DNA of 64,000 nt from Streptomyces camponoticapitis (lineage in GTDB: Bacteria; Actinomycetota; Actinomycetes; Streptomycetales; Streptomycetaceae), in assembly GCF_014646115.1 (NCBI RefSeq), contig NZ_BMMV01000001.1, positions 236,084 through 300,083 of the forward strand. The letters are read 5' to 3'. The notes beneath the pieces are model-generated. The model was not told the DNA's origin, did not search any database, and saw only the letters and a program-made list of their open reading frames with translations. Both the position numbers and the translations under genes were made by a program. Shown one piece after another: positions 17,473 to 29,839 of this stretch (position 1 is its first letter; each line of letters begins with the position of its first letter).

Positions 17473-17526
17473 TGTCCTCAATCGCCGGACGGGCGGAAGT
17501 CGCCGCCCGTCCGGCGATTGAGGACA
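17473..17526. terminator. 24-bp-stem hairpin downstream of gatB
   Basis: Left arm 17473-17496 (contains TCAATCGCCGGACGGGCGG), right arm 17503-17526 its exact complement, 6-base loop. It lies 20 bases after the gatB stop. The same TCAATCGCCGGACGGGC core is, from memory, a recurrent intergenic element in Streptomyces chromosomes, so this may belong to a dispersed palindromic repeat family used as a terminator. Confidence 0.8.
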
Positions 17527-17545
17527 CAGCCGATGCCGCCGGGCC

Positions 17546-19063
17546 TCAGCCCTCCGCGCCCAGGCGCTCCAGGATCAGTTCGCGGACCCGTGCCGCGTCC
17601 GCCTGGCCCCGGGTGGCCTTCATCACCGCTCCCACCAGTGCGCCCGCCGCCGCGATCTTGCCCGCGCGGATCTTGTCCGCGATCGCCGGGTTCGCGGCGA
17701 TCGCCTCGTCCACCGCCGTACCCAGCGCGCCCTCGTCGGAGACGACCTTCAGACCGCGCTTCTCGACGACGGTGTCCGGGTCGCCCTCGCCAGCGAGGAC
17801 GCCCTCCAGAACCTGCCGGGCCAGCTTGTCGTTCAGTTCGCCCGCGGTCACCAGTTCCGCCACTCGGGCGACCTGCGCCGGGGTGATCGGGAGCGCCGCG
17901 AGGTCCGTGGACGTCTCGTTCGCGCTGCGCGCGAGCTCGCCCATCCACCACTTGCGTGCCTGGTCGGCCGGGGCGCCCGCCTCGATCGTGGCGGTGATCA
18001 GGTCGACCGCGCCCGCGTTGAGCATCGACTGCATGTCGTGCTCCGAGACGCCCCACTCCTCGCGCAGGCGCTTGCGGCGCAGCCGCGGCAGCTCCGGCAG
18101 TCCGCCCCGCAGCTCCTCCACCCACTCGCGCGGGGGCGCGATCGGGACGAGGTCCGGCTCGGGGAAGTACCGGTAGTCCTCCGCCTCCTCCTTCACACGG
18201 CCGGACGTCGTGGAACCGTCCTCCTCGTGGAAGTGCCGGGTCTCCTGGATGATCGTGCCGCCGCCGTCGAGAACAGCGGCGTGCCGCTGGATCTCGTAGC
18301 GCGCCGCCCGCTCCACGCTGCGCAGCGAGTTGACGTTCTTCGTCTCCGAGCGGGTGCCGAACTTCTCGCGCCCGTGCGGGCGCAGCGACAGGTTGACGTC
18401 GCAGCGCATCTGGCCCTGCTCCATGCGGGCCTCGGAGACGTCCAGCGCCTTGATCAGCTCGCGCAGCTCCGCGACGTACGCCTTCGCGACCTCCGGCGCG
18501 CGCGCCCCGGCGCCCTCGATCGGCTTGGTGACGATCTCGATGAGCGGGATGCCCGCGCGGTTGTAGTCGAGCAGGGAGTGGGACGCGCCGTGGATACGGC
18601 CGGTGGCGCCGCCGACGTGCAGCGACTTCCCGGTGTCCTCCTCCATGTGGGCGCGCTCGATCTCCACCCGGAAGACCTCGCCGTCCTCCAGCTGGACGTC
18701 CAGATAGCCGTTGAAGGCGATCGGCTCGTCGTACTGGGAGGTCTGGAAGTTCTTCGGCATGTCCGGGTAGAAGTAGTTCTTCCGGGCGAACCGGCACCAC
18801 TCCGCGATCTCGCAGTTCAGCGCGAGACCGATCTTGACGGCGGACTCGACGCCGATCGCGTTGACGACCGGAAGCGCTCCCGGCATGCCGAGACAGGTCG
18901 GGCAGGTCTGTGAGTTGGGGTCGGCGCCCAGCTCGGTGGAGCAGCCGCAGAACATCTTCGTCCTGGTGCCGAGCTCGACATGGACCTCCAGGCCCATGAC
19001 GGGGTCGTACGTCGCGAGAGCGTCCTCGTACGGGACGAGCGACACGTGTTCAGTGACGGTCAC
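17546..19063 (-). CDS. gatB: Asp-tRNA(Asn)/Glu-tRNA(Gln) amidotransferase subunit B
   Basis: A 505-aa subunit that activates the misacylated Glu-tRNA(Gln) or Asp-tRNA(Asn) by phosphorylation so that ammonia from GatA can amidate it. The N-terminal GatB/E cradle shows [53 protein letters not shown] and [16 protein letters not shown]. The C-terminal helical and YqeY-like tRNA-binding tail ends in [12 protein letters not shown]. The start [20 protein letters not shown] is the usual actinobacterial form. It lies 25 bases after an 80-aa protein gene that separates it from gatA. This enzyme is essential because Streptomyces relies on the indirect route to Gln-tRNA. Confidence 0.98.
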   Translation of the reverse strand: MTVTEHVSLVPYEDALATYDPVMGLEVHVELGTRTKMFCGCSTELGADPNSQTCPTCLGMPGALPVVNAIGVESAVKIGLALNCEIAEWCRFARKNYFYPDMPKNFQTSQYDEPIAFNGYLDVQLEDGEVFRVEIERAHMEEDTGKSLHVGGATGRIHGASHSLLDYNRAGIPLIEIVTKPIEGAGARAPEVAKAYVAELRELIKALDVSEARMEQGQMRCDVNLSLRPHGREKFGTRSETKNVNSLRSVERAARYEIQRHAAVLDGGGTIIQETRHFHEEDGSTTSGRVKEEAEDYRYFPEPDLVPIAPPREWVEELRGGLPELPRLRRKRLREEWGVSEHDMQSMLNAGAVDLITATIEAGAPADQARKWWMGELARSANETSTDLAALPITPAQVARVAELVTAGELNDKLARQVLEGVLAGEGDPDTVVEKRGLKVVSDEGALGTAVDEAIAANPAIADKIRAGKIAAAGALVGAVMKATRGQADAARVRELILERLGAEG

Positions 19064-19088
19064 GGTGAAACTTTCCCTCTCTGCGGGC

Positions 19089-19331
19089 TCAGCCCAGCAG
19101 GACGTCGTCGTCGCCCAGCCGCTTCAGCTCGCGGTAGAGCAGAGCGACGCCGGTGACGATGGCGGCGGCGGAGACGGCGGCGTCGATCAGCCGCAGCGTG
19201 TCGTTGTCCTGGCGGGCCAGCTTGGCCTGCTTGAAGACGCTGATGGCTCCCATGGCGGTCGTACCGATCGACAGGTACACGCCGGACTTCGACTTCTTGA
19301 AGCTCTTGGCCTTCTTGGTCATTGCGCTCAT
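19089..19331 (-). CDS. Small membrane protein embedded in the gat operon (80 aa)
   Basis: Starts [20 protein letters not shown]. Its ATG overlaps the gatA stop (ATGA, 19328-19331), so translation is probably coupled. The N-terminus is strongly basic (seven Lys in the first 15 residues). Two hydrophobic stretches follow, weakly [17 protein letters not shown] and clearly [20 protein letters not shown]. It ends acidic (GDDDVLLG). The basic N-terminus would lie inside by the positive-inside rule. It is not part of GatCAB as known from structures. I recognise it as a conserved neighbour of gatA/gatB in Streptomyces, but no function is known to me. An internal ATG three codons later (MTKKAK) is an alternative start. 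Confidence 0.72.
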   Translation of the reverse strand: MSAMTKKAKSFKKSKSGVYLSIGTTAMGAISVFKQAKLARQDNDTLRLIDAAVSAAAIVTGVALLYRELKRLGDDDVLLG

Positions 19332-20833
19332 AGCGACGGTGCCTCCTCCAACAGCGGATGTCCCCAGCGTTCCACGAACGCCGCCTCGACCGCCGCGCCT
19401 ACCCGGTAGAGACGGTCGTCCTTCATCGCGGGGGCGATGATCTGCAGCCCGACCGGGAGACCGTCCTCCGGCGCCAGTCCGCAGGGCAGCGACATGGCGG
19501 CGTTTCCGGCCAGGTTGGTCGGGATGGTGCACAGATCGGAAAGGTACATCGCCATCGGGTCGTCGGCGCGTTCACCGATGGGGAAGGCGGTGGTGGGCGT
19601 GGTGGGTGAAACGATCACGTCGACCTGCTCGAAGGCCTTCTCGAAGTCCCGCACGATCAGGGTGCGGACCTTCTGCGCCGAGCCGTAGTACGCGTCGTAG
19701 TAGCCGGAGCTGAGCGCGTACGTACCGAGCATGATGCGCCGCTTGACCTCGTCGCCGAAGCCCGCCTCCCGGGTGAGGGCGGTGACGTCCTCGGCCGAAC
19801 GGGTGCCGTCGTCGCCGACCCGCATGCCGTAGCGCATGGCGTCGAAACGCGCGAGGTTGGAGGAGCACTCGGAGGGCGCGATCAGGTAGTACGCCGAGAG
19901 GCCGAGGTCGAAGGACGGGCAGTCCAGCTCGACCACTTCCGCGCCGAGCTCCTTGAGGAGGTCGACGGACTCGGCGAACCGCTGCATGACGCCGGCCTGG
20001 TAGTGCTCGCCGGAGAACTGCCGGACGACACCGACGCGCATACCGGCGACCGTGCCGTTGCGGGCGGCCTCGACCACCGGCGGCACGGGCGCGTCGATGG
20101 AGGTCGAGTCGAGCGGGTCGTGTCCGCCGATGACCTCGTGGAGGAGTGCCGCGTCCAGGACCGTACGGGCGCACGGGCCGCCCTGGTCGAGCGAGGACGA
20201 GAAGGCGACCATGCCGTACCGGGAGACGCCACCGTAGGTGGGCTTGACGCCGACCGTGCCGGTGACGGACGCGGGCTGGCGGATCGAGCCGCCGGTGTCC
20301 GTGCCGATGGCGAGCGGCGCCTCGTACGCGGCCAGGGAGGCCGACGAGCCGCCCCCGGAGCCGCCGGGGATACGGGTGAGGTCCCAGGGGTTGCCCGTGT
20401 GCCCGTACGCGCTGTTCTCGGTCGACGACCCCATGGCGAACTCGTCCATGTTGGTCTTGCCGAGGATGACGACACCGGCCTCCTTGAGGCGCCGGGTGAC
20501 GGTCGCGTCGTACGGCGGGATCCAGCCTTCGAGGATCTTGGAGCCGACGGTGGTGGGGATGCCCTCGGTGGTGAAGATGTCCTTCAGCGCGAGGGGGACA
20601 CCGGCGAGCGGACCGAGCTTCTCGCCCCTGGCCCTCTGCTCGTCGACGGCGCGGGCCTGCGCGAGGGCGCCCTCACGGTCGACGTGCAGGAAGGCGTGGA
20701 CCTTCTCGTCGACGGCCTCGATACGGGTGAGGTGGGCCTCGGTGACCTCGACGGCCGTCAGCTCGCCGGAGGCGATCTTCTCGGCGATCTGGGCCGCGGT
20801 GAGCCGGATGATGTCGGTCTTGATGTCCGTCAT
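19328..20833 (-). CDS. gatA: Asp/Glu-tRNA amidotransferase subunit A (glutaminase)
   Basis: A 501-aa amidase-signature enzyme. It hydrolyses glutamine and channels ammonia to the GatB site. The Ser-cisSer-Lys triad region is intact: PLALKDIF supplies the Lys, and the [13 protein letters not shown] and [13 protein letters not shown] segments supply the two serines. The length is normal. It lies five bases after gatC and overlaps the next small gene by four bases. The start [20 protein letters not shown] is preceded by AGGACTAAC, which has GGA near the right spacing. Confidence 0.98.
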   Translation of the reverse strand: MTDIKTDIIRLTAAQIAEKIASGELTAVEVTEAHLTRIEAVDEKVHAFLHVDREGALAQARAVDEQRARGEKLGPLAGVPLALKDIFTTEGIPTTVGSKILEGWIPPYDATVTRRLKEAGVVILGKTNMDEFAMGSSTENSAYGHTGNPWDLTRIPGGSGGGSSASLAAYEAPLAIGTDTGGSIRQPASVTGTVGVKPTYGGVSRYGMVAFSSSLDQGGPCARTVLDAALLHEVIGGHDPLDSTSIDAPVPPVVEAARNGTVAGMRVGVVRQFSGEHYQAGVMQRFAESVDLLKELGAEVVELDCPSFDLGLSAYYLIAPSECSSNLARFDAMRYGMRVGDDGTRSAEDVTALTREAGFGDEVKRRIMLGTYALSSGYYDAYYGSAQKVRTLIVRDFEKAFEQVDVIVSPTTPTTAFPIGERADDPMAMYLSDLCTIPTNLAGNAAMSLPCGLAPEDGLPVGLQIIAPAMKDDRLYRVGAAVEAAFVERWGHPLLEEAPSL

Positions 20834-20838
20834 GGCTG

Positions 20839-21135
20839 TTAGTCCTCCCCCAGGATCTGCGGCACCTTGAAACGCTGCTGCTCCTGGGCCGGGGCGCCGG
20901 AGAGCGCCTGCTCGGGGGTGAGCGACGGGCGTACCTCGTCCGCGCGCATGACGTTCGTCAGCGGCAGCGGGTGGGAGGTCGGCGGAACGTCTTGGTCGGC
21001 GACCTCGGATACGCGGGCGACCGCGCCGATGATGTCGTCGAGCTGACCGGCGAAGTGATCGAGCTCTTCGTCCTTCAGCTCCAGACGTGCCAGCCGTGCG
21101 AGGTGGGCGACCTCCTCGCGCGTGATGCCAGGCAT
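20839..21135 (-). CDS. gatC: Asp/Glu-tRNA amidotransferase subunit C
   Basis: A 98-aa subunit that wraps around the GatA-GatB interface and stabilises the complex. [20 protein letters not shown] and the central [20 protein letters not shown] are typical, and the C-terminal [20 protein letters not shown] motif is diagnostic. The start at 21133-21135 was chosen by family length. The open frame upstream lies in the promoter region. This is the first gene of the gatC-gatA-orf-gatB operon, with about 150 bases of leader before the divergent or upstream neighbour. Confidence 0.96.
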   Translation of the reverse strand: MPGITREEVAHLARLARLELKDEELDHFAGQLDDIIGAVARVSEVADQDVPPTSHPLPLTNVMRADEVRPSLTPEQALSGAPAQEQQRFKVPQILGED

Positions 21136-21283
21136 GCGGCGATCCTCTGGGTGAGTGTCGGGATTTTGACCCAATCCTATGGGGCGCGACACCGTGCCCA
21201 CGAAACGGTTTCCCGTTCCGCCGCGCTGTCCGGGCCGTGTACGGGCGTCCGCCGGCCGCGTAGAGGCGTCGTACAGGCCTCTG

Positions 21284-23410
21284 TTACTGGACCACTCGGC
21301 TGGAGGGACCGGACGCGTCGGTGCGCGGCGGCTCCAGGGCGGGTGCGGGCGGCGGGCGGTGCCAGCCGGTCTCACCGCGGGCCAGCAGCCAGGACGTCGC
21401 CTCGTGCGGGGGCATCGCGGCGGCCACGAGCCAGCCCTGGACGGCGTCGCAGCCCAGGTCGCGCAGGCGCTCCCAGGTCTCGTCGTCCTCGACGCCCTCG
21501 GCGACGACCACCAGGCCCAGCGAGTGCGCCAGGTCGATCGTGCAACGGACGATCTCCGCGTCCTCGTTGTCGATGGCGAGGCGGGCCACGAACGAACGGT
21601 CGATCTTCAGTTCACTCACGGGGAGACGGCGCAGATGGACCAGCGACGAGTAGCCCGTGCCGAAGTCGTCGAGGGACATCTTCACGCCGTGGCCCGTCAG
21701 GCCCGCCAGGGTGTCGGCGGCCCGCTGCGGGTCCTCCAGCAGGACGTGCTCGGTTATCTCCAGTTGGAGCGCCCCGGCCGGGACGCCGTGCCGGGCGAGC
21801 CGGGCGGCGACCGCGCCGGCGAAGCCGGGGGTGTGGACGTCGCGCGGCGAGACGTTGACGGCCACCGGTACGAACAGGCCCTGGGCCCGCCAGCGGGCGA
21901 CCTGGCCGAGGGCCGATTCCAGTACGTACTCGGTGAGGTAGGGCATCAGGCCCGAGGACTCGGCGATCGCGATGAACTCGTCCGGGGGCACTCTTCCCCG
22001 GTCGGGATGCACCCACCGTACGAGCGCCTCCAGGCCGACGACCTGGCCGTCGAAGCGGACCTTGGGCTGGTAGTGCAGCTCCACGTCGCCCGCGTCGAGC
22101 GCGCGCCGAAGATCGCCCAACAGGCCCAGCCGGTCGGGGGTGTTGGAGTCCCGCTTGGACTCGTACACCTCCACGCCCGTACGGTCCCGCTTGGCCTGGT
22201 ACATCGCGACGTCGGCCCGCTGGAGCAGCCCTTCCGCGTCCACCGCGTGCTCGGGGTAGACGGCGACGCCGGCGCTGGCCTCCAGGACGAGCGTCAGTCC
22301 GTCCAGGTCGAGCGGCGAGGACAGTTCGGCCGCGAGATGGCGGGCAACGCGCTGAGCGCTGGTCGTGGAGTCGACCAGCGGCAGCAGTACGGCGAACTCG
22401 TCACCGCCGAGCCGCGCGGCCTCCGCCCCACGCGGCAGGGCCAGCTTGAGCCGCTCCGCTATCTGCAACAGGAGTCTGTCGCCCGCGAGATGACCGAGTG
22501 TGTCGTTGACGGAGCGGAACCGGTCGAGGTCGATCAGCACCAGCGCCGAGCGTGCGCCGAGGGTCTTGGCCTCCTCCAGCGCCGTCCAGGTCCGCTCCAG
22601 GAGCCACTGCCGGTTGGGCAGCCCGGTGAGGGGGTCGCGCAGTTGCTCCTCGGCCCGTGCCCTGGCGATCCAGAGCGTCGAGTCGAGGGCGATCAGCGGG
22701 ACGGCGAACAGGGGCAGCACCACGGGTCTGGAGACGGCGACGACACAGATCAGTGGAGTGATTCCGAGCAGTGCGACGGCGAGCAGGCTCTGGCGAAGCA
22801 GGGCCGTACGGGCGACGGTCGGCAGGCCGCCGCCCTGCGGGGTCAGCGAATACCACAGGAGCAGCCGGGTCACCACCAGATAGGCCCCGGCAGCCAGCAC
22901 GATCTCCGGGACGGTGCCGATCCCCCAGTGGAGGGGCTGCCAGGGCTTCTCGACGGTCGGTACGTCGCCGAAGGCGAGCAGGACCAGCGCCGCCGCCCCG
23001 ATGCCGAGGATGTCCACGGCGCCGTGCAGGGCGCCCTGGCGCCAGCGGTGCCGGCGGGCGATGCCGACCAGGACCACGACGGCGAGGCTGACGAGGCCGG
23101 CGGCCACCCAGCCGTACAGGAGCAGCACCGCGAGGGTGAGGGCGGCGCCGGAGCCGGTGCCGCCCCACCAGCGGTCGCGGCCGAGTGCGACGAGATGGCC
23201 GACGACGATGCCGGTGAGGACCGCGAGCGACCAGCCCGTGGTGCCGTCAGGGAAGAGCGCCCGGCCGTCCCGGATCTGCAGGAATATGCCGAGTGCCAGC
23301 ATGAGGGCGGCGAGGCCCACCACGACGAGGCCGACTCCGGCGGACGTGCCTCCAACTCCCGCGAAGGCGCGCGGGCGTGAGACCGGGGCGGCGCTCTCGG
23401 TCGGTTTCAT
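21284..23410 (-). CDS. rmdB: Membrane GGDEF-EAL protein (cyclic-di-GMP turnover), RmdB-like
   Basis: A 708-aa protein with about eight N-terminal hydrophobic segments (roughly residues 20-310), then a GGDEF domain ([17 protein letters not shown] onward, with intact [12 protein letters not shown]) and an EAL domain ([12 protein letters not shown], then [21 protein letters not shown] and [11 protein letters not shown], the metal and catalytic residues of active phosphodiesterases). Both halves look catalytically competent. It therefore makes or breaks cyclic-di-GMP, which controls the timing of Streptomyces development. The position beside ligA matches my memory of S. coelicolor RmdB (SCO5495), a proven phosphodiesterase. 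The symbol rests on that context. The start MKPTESAAP follows AGGGACGGGA. The longer open frame above it lacks coding character. Confidence 0.85.
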   Translation of the reverse strand: MKPTESAAPVSRPRAFAGVGGTSAGVGLVVVGLAALMLALGIFLQIRDGRALFPDGTTGWSLAVLTGIVVGHLVALGRDRWWGGTGSGAALTLAVLLLYGWVAAGLVSLAVVVLVGIARRHRWRQGALHGAVDILGIGAAALVLLAFGDVPTVEKPWQPLHWGIGTVPEIVLAAGAYLVVTRLLLWYSLTPQGGGLPTVARTALLRQSLLAVALLGITPLICVVAVSRPVVLPLFAVPLIALDSTLWIARARAEEQLRDPLTGLPNRQWLLERTWTALEEAKTLGARSALVLIDLDRFRSVNDTLGHLAGDRLLLQIAERLKLALPRGAEAARLGGDEFAVLLPLVDSTTSAQRVARHLAAELSSPLDLDGLTLVLEASAGVAVYPEHAVDAEGLLQRADVAMYQAKRDRTGVEVYESKRDSNTPDRLGLLGDLRRALDAGDVELHYQPKVRFDGQVVGLEALVRWVHPDRGRVPPDEFIAIAESSGLMPYLTEYVLESALGQVARWRAQGLFVPVAVNVSPRDVHTPGFAGAVAARLARHGVPAGALQLEITEHVLLEDPQRAADTLAGLTGHGVKMSLDDFGTGYSSLVHLRRLPVSELKIDRSFVARLAIDNEDAEIVRCTIDLAHSLGLVVVAEGVEDDETWERLRDLGCDAVQGWLVAAAMPPHEATSWLLARGETGWHRPPPAPALEPPRTDASGPSSRVVQ

Positions 23411-23644
23411 TCCCGTCCCTCTCACAGCCGGCAGTGCCGTTACCACGCGATGGCACGTTGTCATGCCACCACGACTGATTTCCCACACGCAGCCGTGCAC
23501 GACAGGCGTACCCCTCAACAGTAGGCCGCGAACGGCGTCGGCGGGCAGCGCTCTACCGCTGTTGCCCGAATGCAACCCGCCCTTCCGTATCCATCTGGTA
23601 TGCGCCGAACGGGTGACCCACGAGGGCTCGTTGTGCCCGTTCGG

Positions 23645-25933
<2,289 letters not shown>

Positions 25934-25977
25934 TCACCGCGATGACCGCGATCAGCGCGAGCCATGTCTCGCCGATG

Positions 25978-27072
25978 TCACTCAGGGTTGTCCGCGAGAG
26001 ATCGCGCCGCCCTGACACAGTGCTCCATGGCGGCACGGGCGTACGCGGGCGAAGCACCCGCGAGACCGCATGCCGGAGTGATCACCACGGACTCCGCCAG
26101 AGTCCCCGGATCCAGCCCCAGCCTGCGCCACAGCGTTCTGATACCCATGACGCTACCCCCCGGGTCCGACAACGGGGCGTCCGTGCCTGGCACCACCCCG
26201 GCGAGGAGTTTCACGCCGCCCTCCACGGCCTCGCCGATCGTGTCGTCGTCACGCTCGGTGAGCAGCGAGAAGTCGAACGACACGGCCTCGGCCTCCGCAC
26301 GTCGCAGCAGCGCGAACGGCACGTCGGGAGCGCAGGAGTGGACGAGGGCGGGGCCGTCGTTCGCCCGCATCACCTGGCGCAGGGTGTCCTCGACGACCTG
26401 CCGGTCCACCGCCCGGTGGGTGCGGTAACCGCTGGCCGTCCTGATCTGCCCGCGCAGTACGGCGGTGAGGGACGGCTCGTCGAGCTGGAGCACCGGCCTG
26501 GCGCCGGGCACCCTGTGCCGTACGTCGGCGAGATGGGCCGTCAGCCCCTCCAGCAGGGATCCGGCCAGGTCGCGGCAGGCTCCGGGGTCGCTGAGCGCCG
26601 ACTCGCCGTTGCGCAGTTCCAGGGACGCGGCGAGCGTCCACGGGCCGACGACCTGGATCTTGAGCGGGCCCTCGTACCCTTGCGTGAACTCTTCGAGCGC
26701 GTCGAGATCCTCGCCCAGCCAGGACCGGGACCGCCGAGTGTCACGGCCGGGGCGGTCGCCGATGCGCCAGCCGCTGGGCTCCACCCGGGCGAAGACCTCG
26801 ACGAGCAGCCCGGCGGTCCGGCCGATCATGTCGGCGCCGGGGCCGCGGGCGGGCAGTTCGGCGAGGTGCGGGAAGTCCTCGAAGGTGCCCGTGACGGCCT
26901 TGGCGGTCTCGCGTGCGTCGTCGCCCGGCATGGACCCGACGCCGGTGGCGGCGCCCCATACGGGCTTCGCCGGGACGTCGGCCGGGGCCCCGTCGGTCCG
27001 CCGGTCCGGCTCGCCGCCGCTGTCGAACCTGCCGTCGAACCCGCCGTCGGTCCTGTCGTCGGTCTGGTTCAT
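25978..27072 (-). CDS. MetE-like (cobalamin-independent methionine synthase C-terminal family) protein
   Basis: A 364-aa protein related to the catalytic half of MetE and the UROD/MetE superfamily. The N-terminus (about 35 residues) is a Gly/Asp repeat-like, disordered extension. The core begins PVWGAATGVGSMPGDDARET and contains VLQLDEPSLTAVLRG, VHSCAPDVPFALL and VITPACGLAGASP, which carry the His, Cys, Glu and Cys positions used to bind zinc in MetE. It lacks the MetE N-terminal half, so it is closer to the archaeal or corrinoid-type methyltransferases. The methyl donor is unknown. It overlaps the SDR gene by four bases (ATGA). It is commonly annotated as methionine synthase next to ligA in Streptomyces. 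Confidence 0.85.
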   Translation of the reverse strand: MNQTDDRTDGGFDGRFDSGGEPDRRTDGAPADVPAKPVWGAATGVGSMPGDDARETAKAVTGTFEDFPHLAELPARGPGADMIGRTAGLLVEVFARVEPSGWRIGDRPGRDTRRSRSWLGEDLDALEEFTQGYEGPLKIQVVGPWTLAASLELRNGESALSDPGACRDLAGSLLEGLTAHLADVRHRVPGARPVLQLDEPSLTAVLRGQIRTASGYRTHRAVDRQVVEDTLRQVMRANDGPALVHSCAPDVPFALLRRAEAEAVSFDFSLLTERDDDTIGEAVEGGVKLLAGVVPGTDAPLSDPGGSVMGIRTLWRRLGLDPGTLAESVVITPACGLAGASPAYARAAMEHCVRAARSLADNPE

Positions 27073-27758
27073 CGTCCCGGCCGCACCGTCAGGTCGTTAA
27101 TCTCCGCGTCGCGCGGCAGGTCCAGTGCGGTGAGGATCGTCGTCGCGACCGACTCCGGGTCGATCCAGCGGGGCGCGTCGTACTCCTTGCCCTCCTGGCG
27201 GTGCACCTTGGCCTGCATGGGAGTGGCCGTACGGCCGGGATAGACCGAGGTGACGCGCACACCGTTCGGCCGTTCCTCCTGACGGAGGGCGTCGGCGAGC
27301 GCCTTGAGGCCGTGCTTGGACGCGGCGTACGCGCCCCACATCGCATGGGCGTTCAGGCCGGCGCCGGAGTTGACGAAGATCACCTGGCCCTTGGCGGCGC
27401 GCAGTTGGGGCAGGAAGAGACGGGTCAGCTCCGCCGGCGCGACAAGATTCACATTGAGCTGACCGGTCCAGGTCCTGGTGGTCAGCTCGCCGATCTGGCC
27501 GAGCTCGACGACGCCCGCGAAGTGCAGGAGCGAGTCCAGCCGGTCGGGGAGCGTCTGGTGCGACAGCGCCCAGGAGAGCCGGTCGGGGGTCGCGAGGTCG
27601 CCGACGAGCGTACGGGCGCCGGGGAAGTCCGCGGCGATTTCCTTGCCGCGGCCGGCGTCGCGGGAGAAGAGCAGCAGGTCGTCGCCGCGCTCGTGCAGTC
27701 GGCGCGCGACAGCGGCGCCGATGCCGGAGCCCGCGCCGGTGATCAGATGGGTAGCCAT
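27069..27758 (-). CDS. Short-chain dehydrogenase/reductase
   Basis: A 229-aa classical SDR. The NAD(P)-binding motif TGAGSGIG lies at residues 7-14. The catalytic elements are the Ser-containing strand GQVIFVNSGAG and YAASKHG (Tyr and Lys). LLHFAGVVELGQI corresponds to the NNAG region with a changed sequence. The substrate is unknown. The start ATG is at 27756-27758. It precedes and overlaps the MetE-like gene, suggesting a common transcript with the LOG-family gene 62 bases upstream. Confidence 0.9.
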   Translation of the reverse strand: MATHLITGAGSGIGAAVARRLHERGDDLLLFSRDAGRGKEIAADFPGARTLVGDLATPDRLSWALSHQTLPDRLDSLLHFAGVVELGQIGELTTRTWTGQLNVNLVAPAELTRLFLPQLRAAKGQVIFVNSGAGLNAHAMWGAYAASKHGLKALADALRQEERPNGVRVTSVYPGRTATPMQAKVHRQEGKEYDAPRWIDPESVATTILTALDLPRDAEINDLTVRPGR

Positions 27759-27820
27759 GGGGTCATGTTCGCATCACCCCATGGCGAGTCCCTACGGTCC
27801 CGCCTCGCGCCCGCGCCCGC

Positions 27821-28360
27821 TCAGGGCATGCCGGCGGACTCCTCCAGATAGGCGAGGGCGCCCACCGCCTCCTCCGCGAAGAAGACCAGCTCGGTCAGTG
27901 GCACCGGGAGGAAGCCCTCGCTGTCCATACGCGTGAACTGCTCCTTGAGCCCGTCGTAGAAGCCCGCCGTGTTGAGCAGCACCACGGGCTTGTCGTGCAG
28001 GCCGTGCTTCTTCAGTTCGAGGATCTCGGTCGCCTCGTCCAGCGTGCCCGTACCGCCGACCATGATCACGACGGCGTCGGACTTGGCGAGAAGCAACGCC
28101 TTGCGCTCGGCGAGGTCCTTGGCGATCACCATCTCGTCGGCCCGTGCCCGCATGGAGGAACTCAGGAAGCCGACGGAGACCCCGACGAGCCGACCGCCCG
28201 CCTCCTCCACCCCGTCGGCGACGACCTTCATCAGCCCCGCGTCGGAACCGCCCCAGACGAGCGTGTGACCGCCCTTGCCGAGGAGTTCGGCGAATTCCCG
28301 GGCGGGGCGGGTGTACCGCTCGTCCAGGTCGGCGGCGGAGAGGAAGACACAGATTCTCAT
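27821..28360 (-). CDS. TIGR00730/LOG-family Rossmann protein
   Basis: A 179-aa protein of the LOG (cytokinin riboside monophosphate phosphoribohydrolase) and lysine-decarboxylase-like family. It begins MRICVFLSAADLDERYTRPA. Two family motifs are recognisable but altered: VWGGSDAGLM where GGGxxGLMG is usual, and VGGTGTLDEATE where PGGxGTxxE is usual. The Arg and Glu residues thought to act in catalysis are kept (ERKALLL, DEATE). Expected activity is cleavage of a nucleoside 5'-monophosphate to base and ribose phosphate, but the motif changes lower certainty. Confidence 0.85.
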   Translation of the reverse strand: MRICVFLSAADLDERYTRPAREFAELLGKGGHTLVWGGSDAGLMKVVADGVEEAGGRLVGVSVGFLSSSMRARADEMVIAKDLAERKALLLAKSDAVVIMVGGTGTLDEATEILELKKHGLHDKPVVLLNTAGFYDGLKEQFTRMDSEGFLPVPLTELVFFAEEAVGALAYLEESAGMP

Positions 28361-28475
28361 GGCCCCACGGTAACCGGGTGACCTCCTGGGGAAGAGGGCG
28401 TGACCGGCCGTTGCTGACGGTAGAAGGGACCAGCACGAGAAGCGGGACCGAGTTCACCGAAGGAGCGGAATCGCC

Positions 28476-28805
28476 ATGGCCAAGGGCCACACCATCACCG
28501 TCGAGCAGGGCACGGAGCACGTACGGGTCGTGCGCGACGGACAGGTCGTCGCGGAGAGCCGCCGGCCGTTGCTGCTGCACGAGACGGGACTGCCCGTCCG
28601 TTACTACCTGCCGCCGGAGGACGTGCGCACGGAGCTGCTGACTCCGTCGGACACCACGACCCACTGCCCGTTCAAGGGCGACGCCTCCTACTGGTCGCTG
28701 CCGGACGCGCCCGATCTGGTCTGGGCGTATCCCGAGCCCAAGGACGAGGTCGCCGAGATCAAGAACCACCTCTGCTTCTACGAGACCGAGGTCGTCGCGG
28801 GCTGA
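28476..28805 (+). CDS. DUF427 protein
   Basis: A 109-aa compact beta protein of the DUF427 family. Signature segments are VRVVRDGQVVAESRRPLLLH, VRYYLPPEDVRTELL, TTHCPFKGDASYWSL and HLCFYETEV. The conserved Cys and His in THCPFKG could be functional. It has a good ribosome site (GAAGGAG). No biochemical role is established for the family that I know of. It stands as a single gene between a minus-strand operon and a plus-strand hydrolase. Confidence 0.92.
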   Translation: MAKGHTITVEQGTEHVRVVRDGQVVAESRRPLLLHETGLPVRYYLPPEDVRTELLTPSDTTTHCPFKGDASYWSLPDAPDLVWAYPEPKDEVAEIKNHLCFYETEVVAG

Positions 28806-28882
28806 CCGCCCGGCCCCAAGGTCCCCGCTGGAGGGCCCGGAAAAGAATTTCTCCAATTTCCGCTCACCGGCGATGAGTTCCG

Positions 28883-29701
28883 GTGAGTCCGCCGGTCTCA
28901 ACCCGTATGGACCAAGTGGGCAGGGCGAAGTCGGGGGACGGCACCCTCATCGCGTACCGGCGGACGGGCCTCGACGGGCCTCCGGTGATCATGGTGGGGG
29001 GAGCGTTCAGCACGGCGGCGGCGCAGGCACCGCTGGCGGCGCTCCTCGCACCGCGCTTCAGCGTGATCACCTACGACCGGCGGGGGCGCGGCGGCAGCGG
29101 GGACACGGCGCCGTACTCGGTGGAGCGCGAGGTCGAGGACATCGCCGCCCTTCTTACGGAGGCGGGCGGCAGCGCTTCCGTGTACGGGGTGTCCTCAGGC
29201 GCGGCGCTGGCGCTGGAGGCCGCCGCGACAGGGCTGCCGATCACTCAACTCGCCGTGTACGAGCCTCCGTACGACACGGGCGCGGCCGGCGGCGCGGACA
29301 GGTCGGCCTTCACCGCACGGCTCGACGACCTGCTGTCGCGGGGGCGGCGGGACGAGGCCGTGGAGTTGTTCCTGTCGGTGGTCGGGGTGCCGCCCGACGT
29401 GGTGGCGGGGATGCGCCGGGCCGCGATGTGGCGGGGCATGACGGCGGTGGCGCACACCCTCGCCTACGACAACGCGGTGGTGGGTCCCGGACCGGTCCCC
29501 ACGGAACGGCTCGCACGGATCACGGCGCGGGTGATGGTCGTGGACGGGGGCGCGAGTCCGCCGCCGACGCGGGTGGCCGCGCGGGCGGTGGCTGAGGCGC
29601 TGCCGCGCGGGCGGCACCGCACTCTGACGGGGCAGATCCACGAGGTGGCGCCGCATGTGCTGGCGCCGGTCCTCGAAGAGTATTTCGCCGCGGCGGCGTG
29701 A
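28883..29701 (+). CDS. Alpha/beta hydrolase
   Basis: A 272-aa serine hydrolase-fold protein. YDRRGRGGSGD is a standard strand-4 loop. The nucleophile elbow is GVSSG with Ser104. The C-terminal His is in GQIHEVAPHVLAP. Substrate unknown. The start is uncertain: the GTG at 28883 and the ATG at 28907 (MDQVGRAKSGDG) both lack a clear ribosome site, and homologues would probably favour the ATG. The leader is unusually A/T-rich for this genome (AAAAGAATTTCTCCAATTT at about 28840), which may be the promoter. Confidence 0.85.
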   Translation: MSPPVSTRMDQVGRAKSGDGTLIAYRRTGLDGPPVIMVGGAFSTAAAQAPLAALLAPRFSVITYDRRGRGGSGDTAPYSVEREVEDIAALLTEAGGSASVYGVSSGAALALEAAATGLPITQLAVYEPPYDTGAAGGADRSAFTARLDDLLSRGRRDEAVELFLSVVGVPPDVVAGMRRAAMWRGMTAVAHTLAYDNAVVGPGPVPTERLARITARVMVVDGGASPPPTRVAARAVAEALPRGRHRTLTGQIHEVAPHVLAPVLEEYFAAAA

Positions 29702-29839
29702 GGTCGGTGGGCGACATGAGAGCGGCGGAAGCGGTGGGGGCAGCCGTGGCGGTCGATGCGGCGGCGGCTGTGCCGATGGGGGCGGTGACGGAGGCCATGC
29801 TCGCCGCCCAGGCCCGGTGCAGGCACGGGCGCGTGGGGT

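Noticed and set aside
29702..29839. A possible small Ala/Val-rich protein after the 28883-29701 hydrolase
   Set aside because: Low-complexity frame without a ribosome site, running into the antisense of the acetamidase gene.
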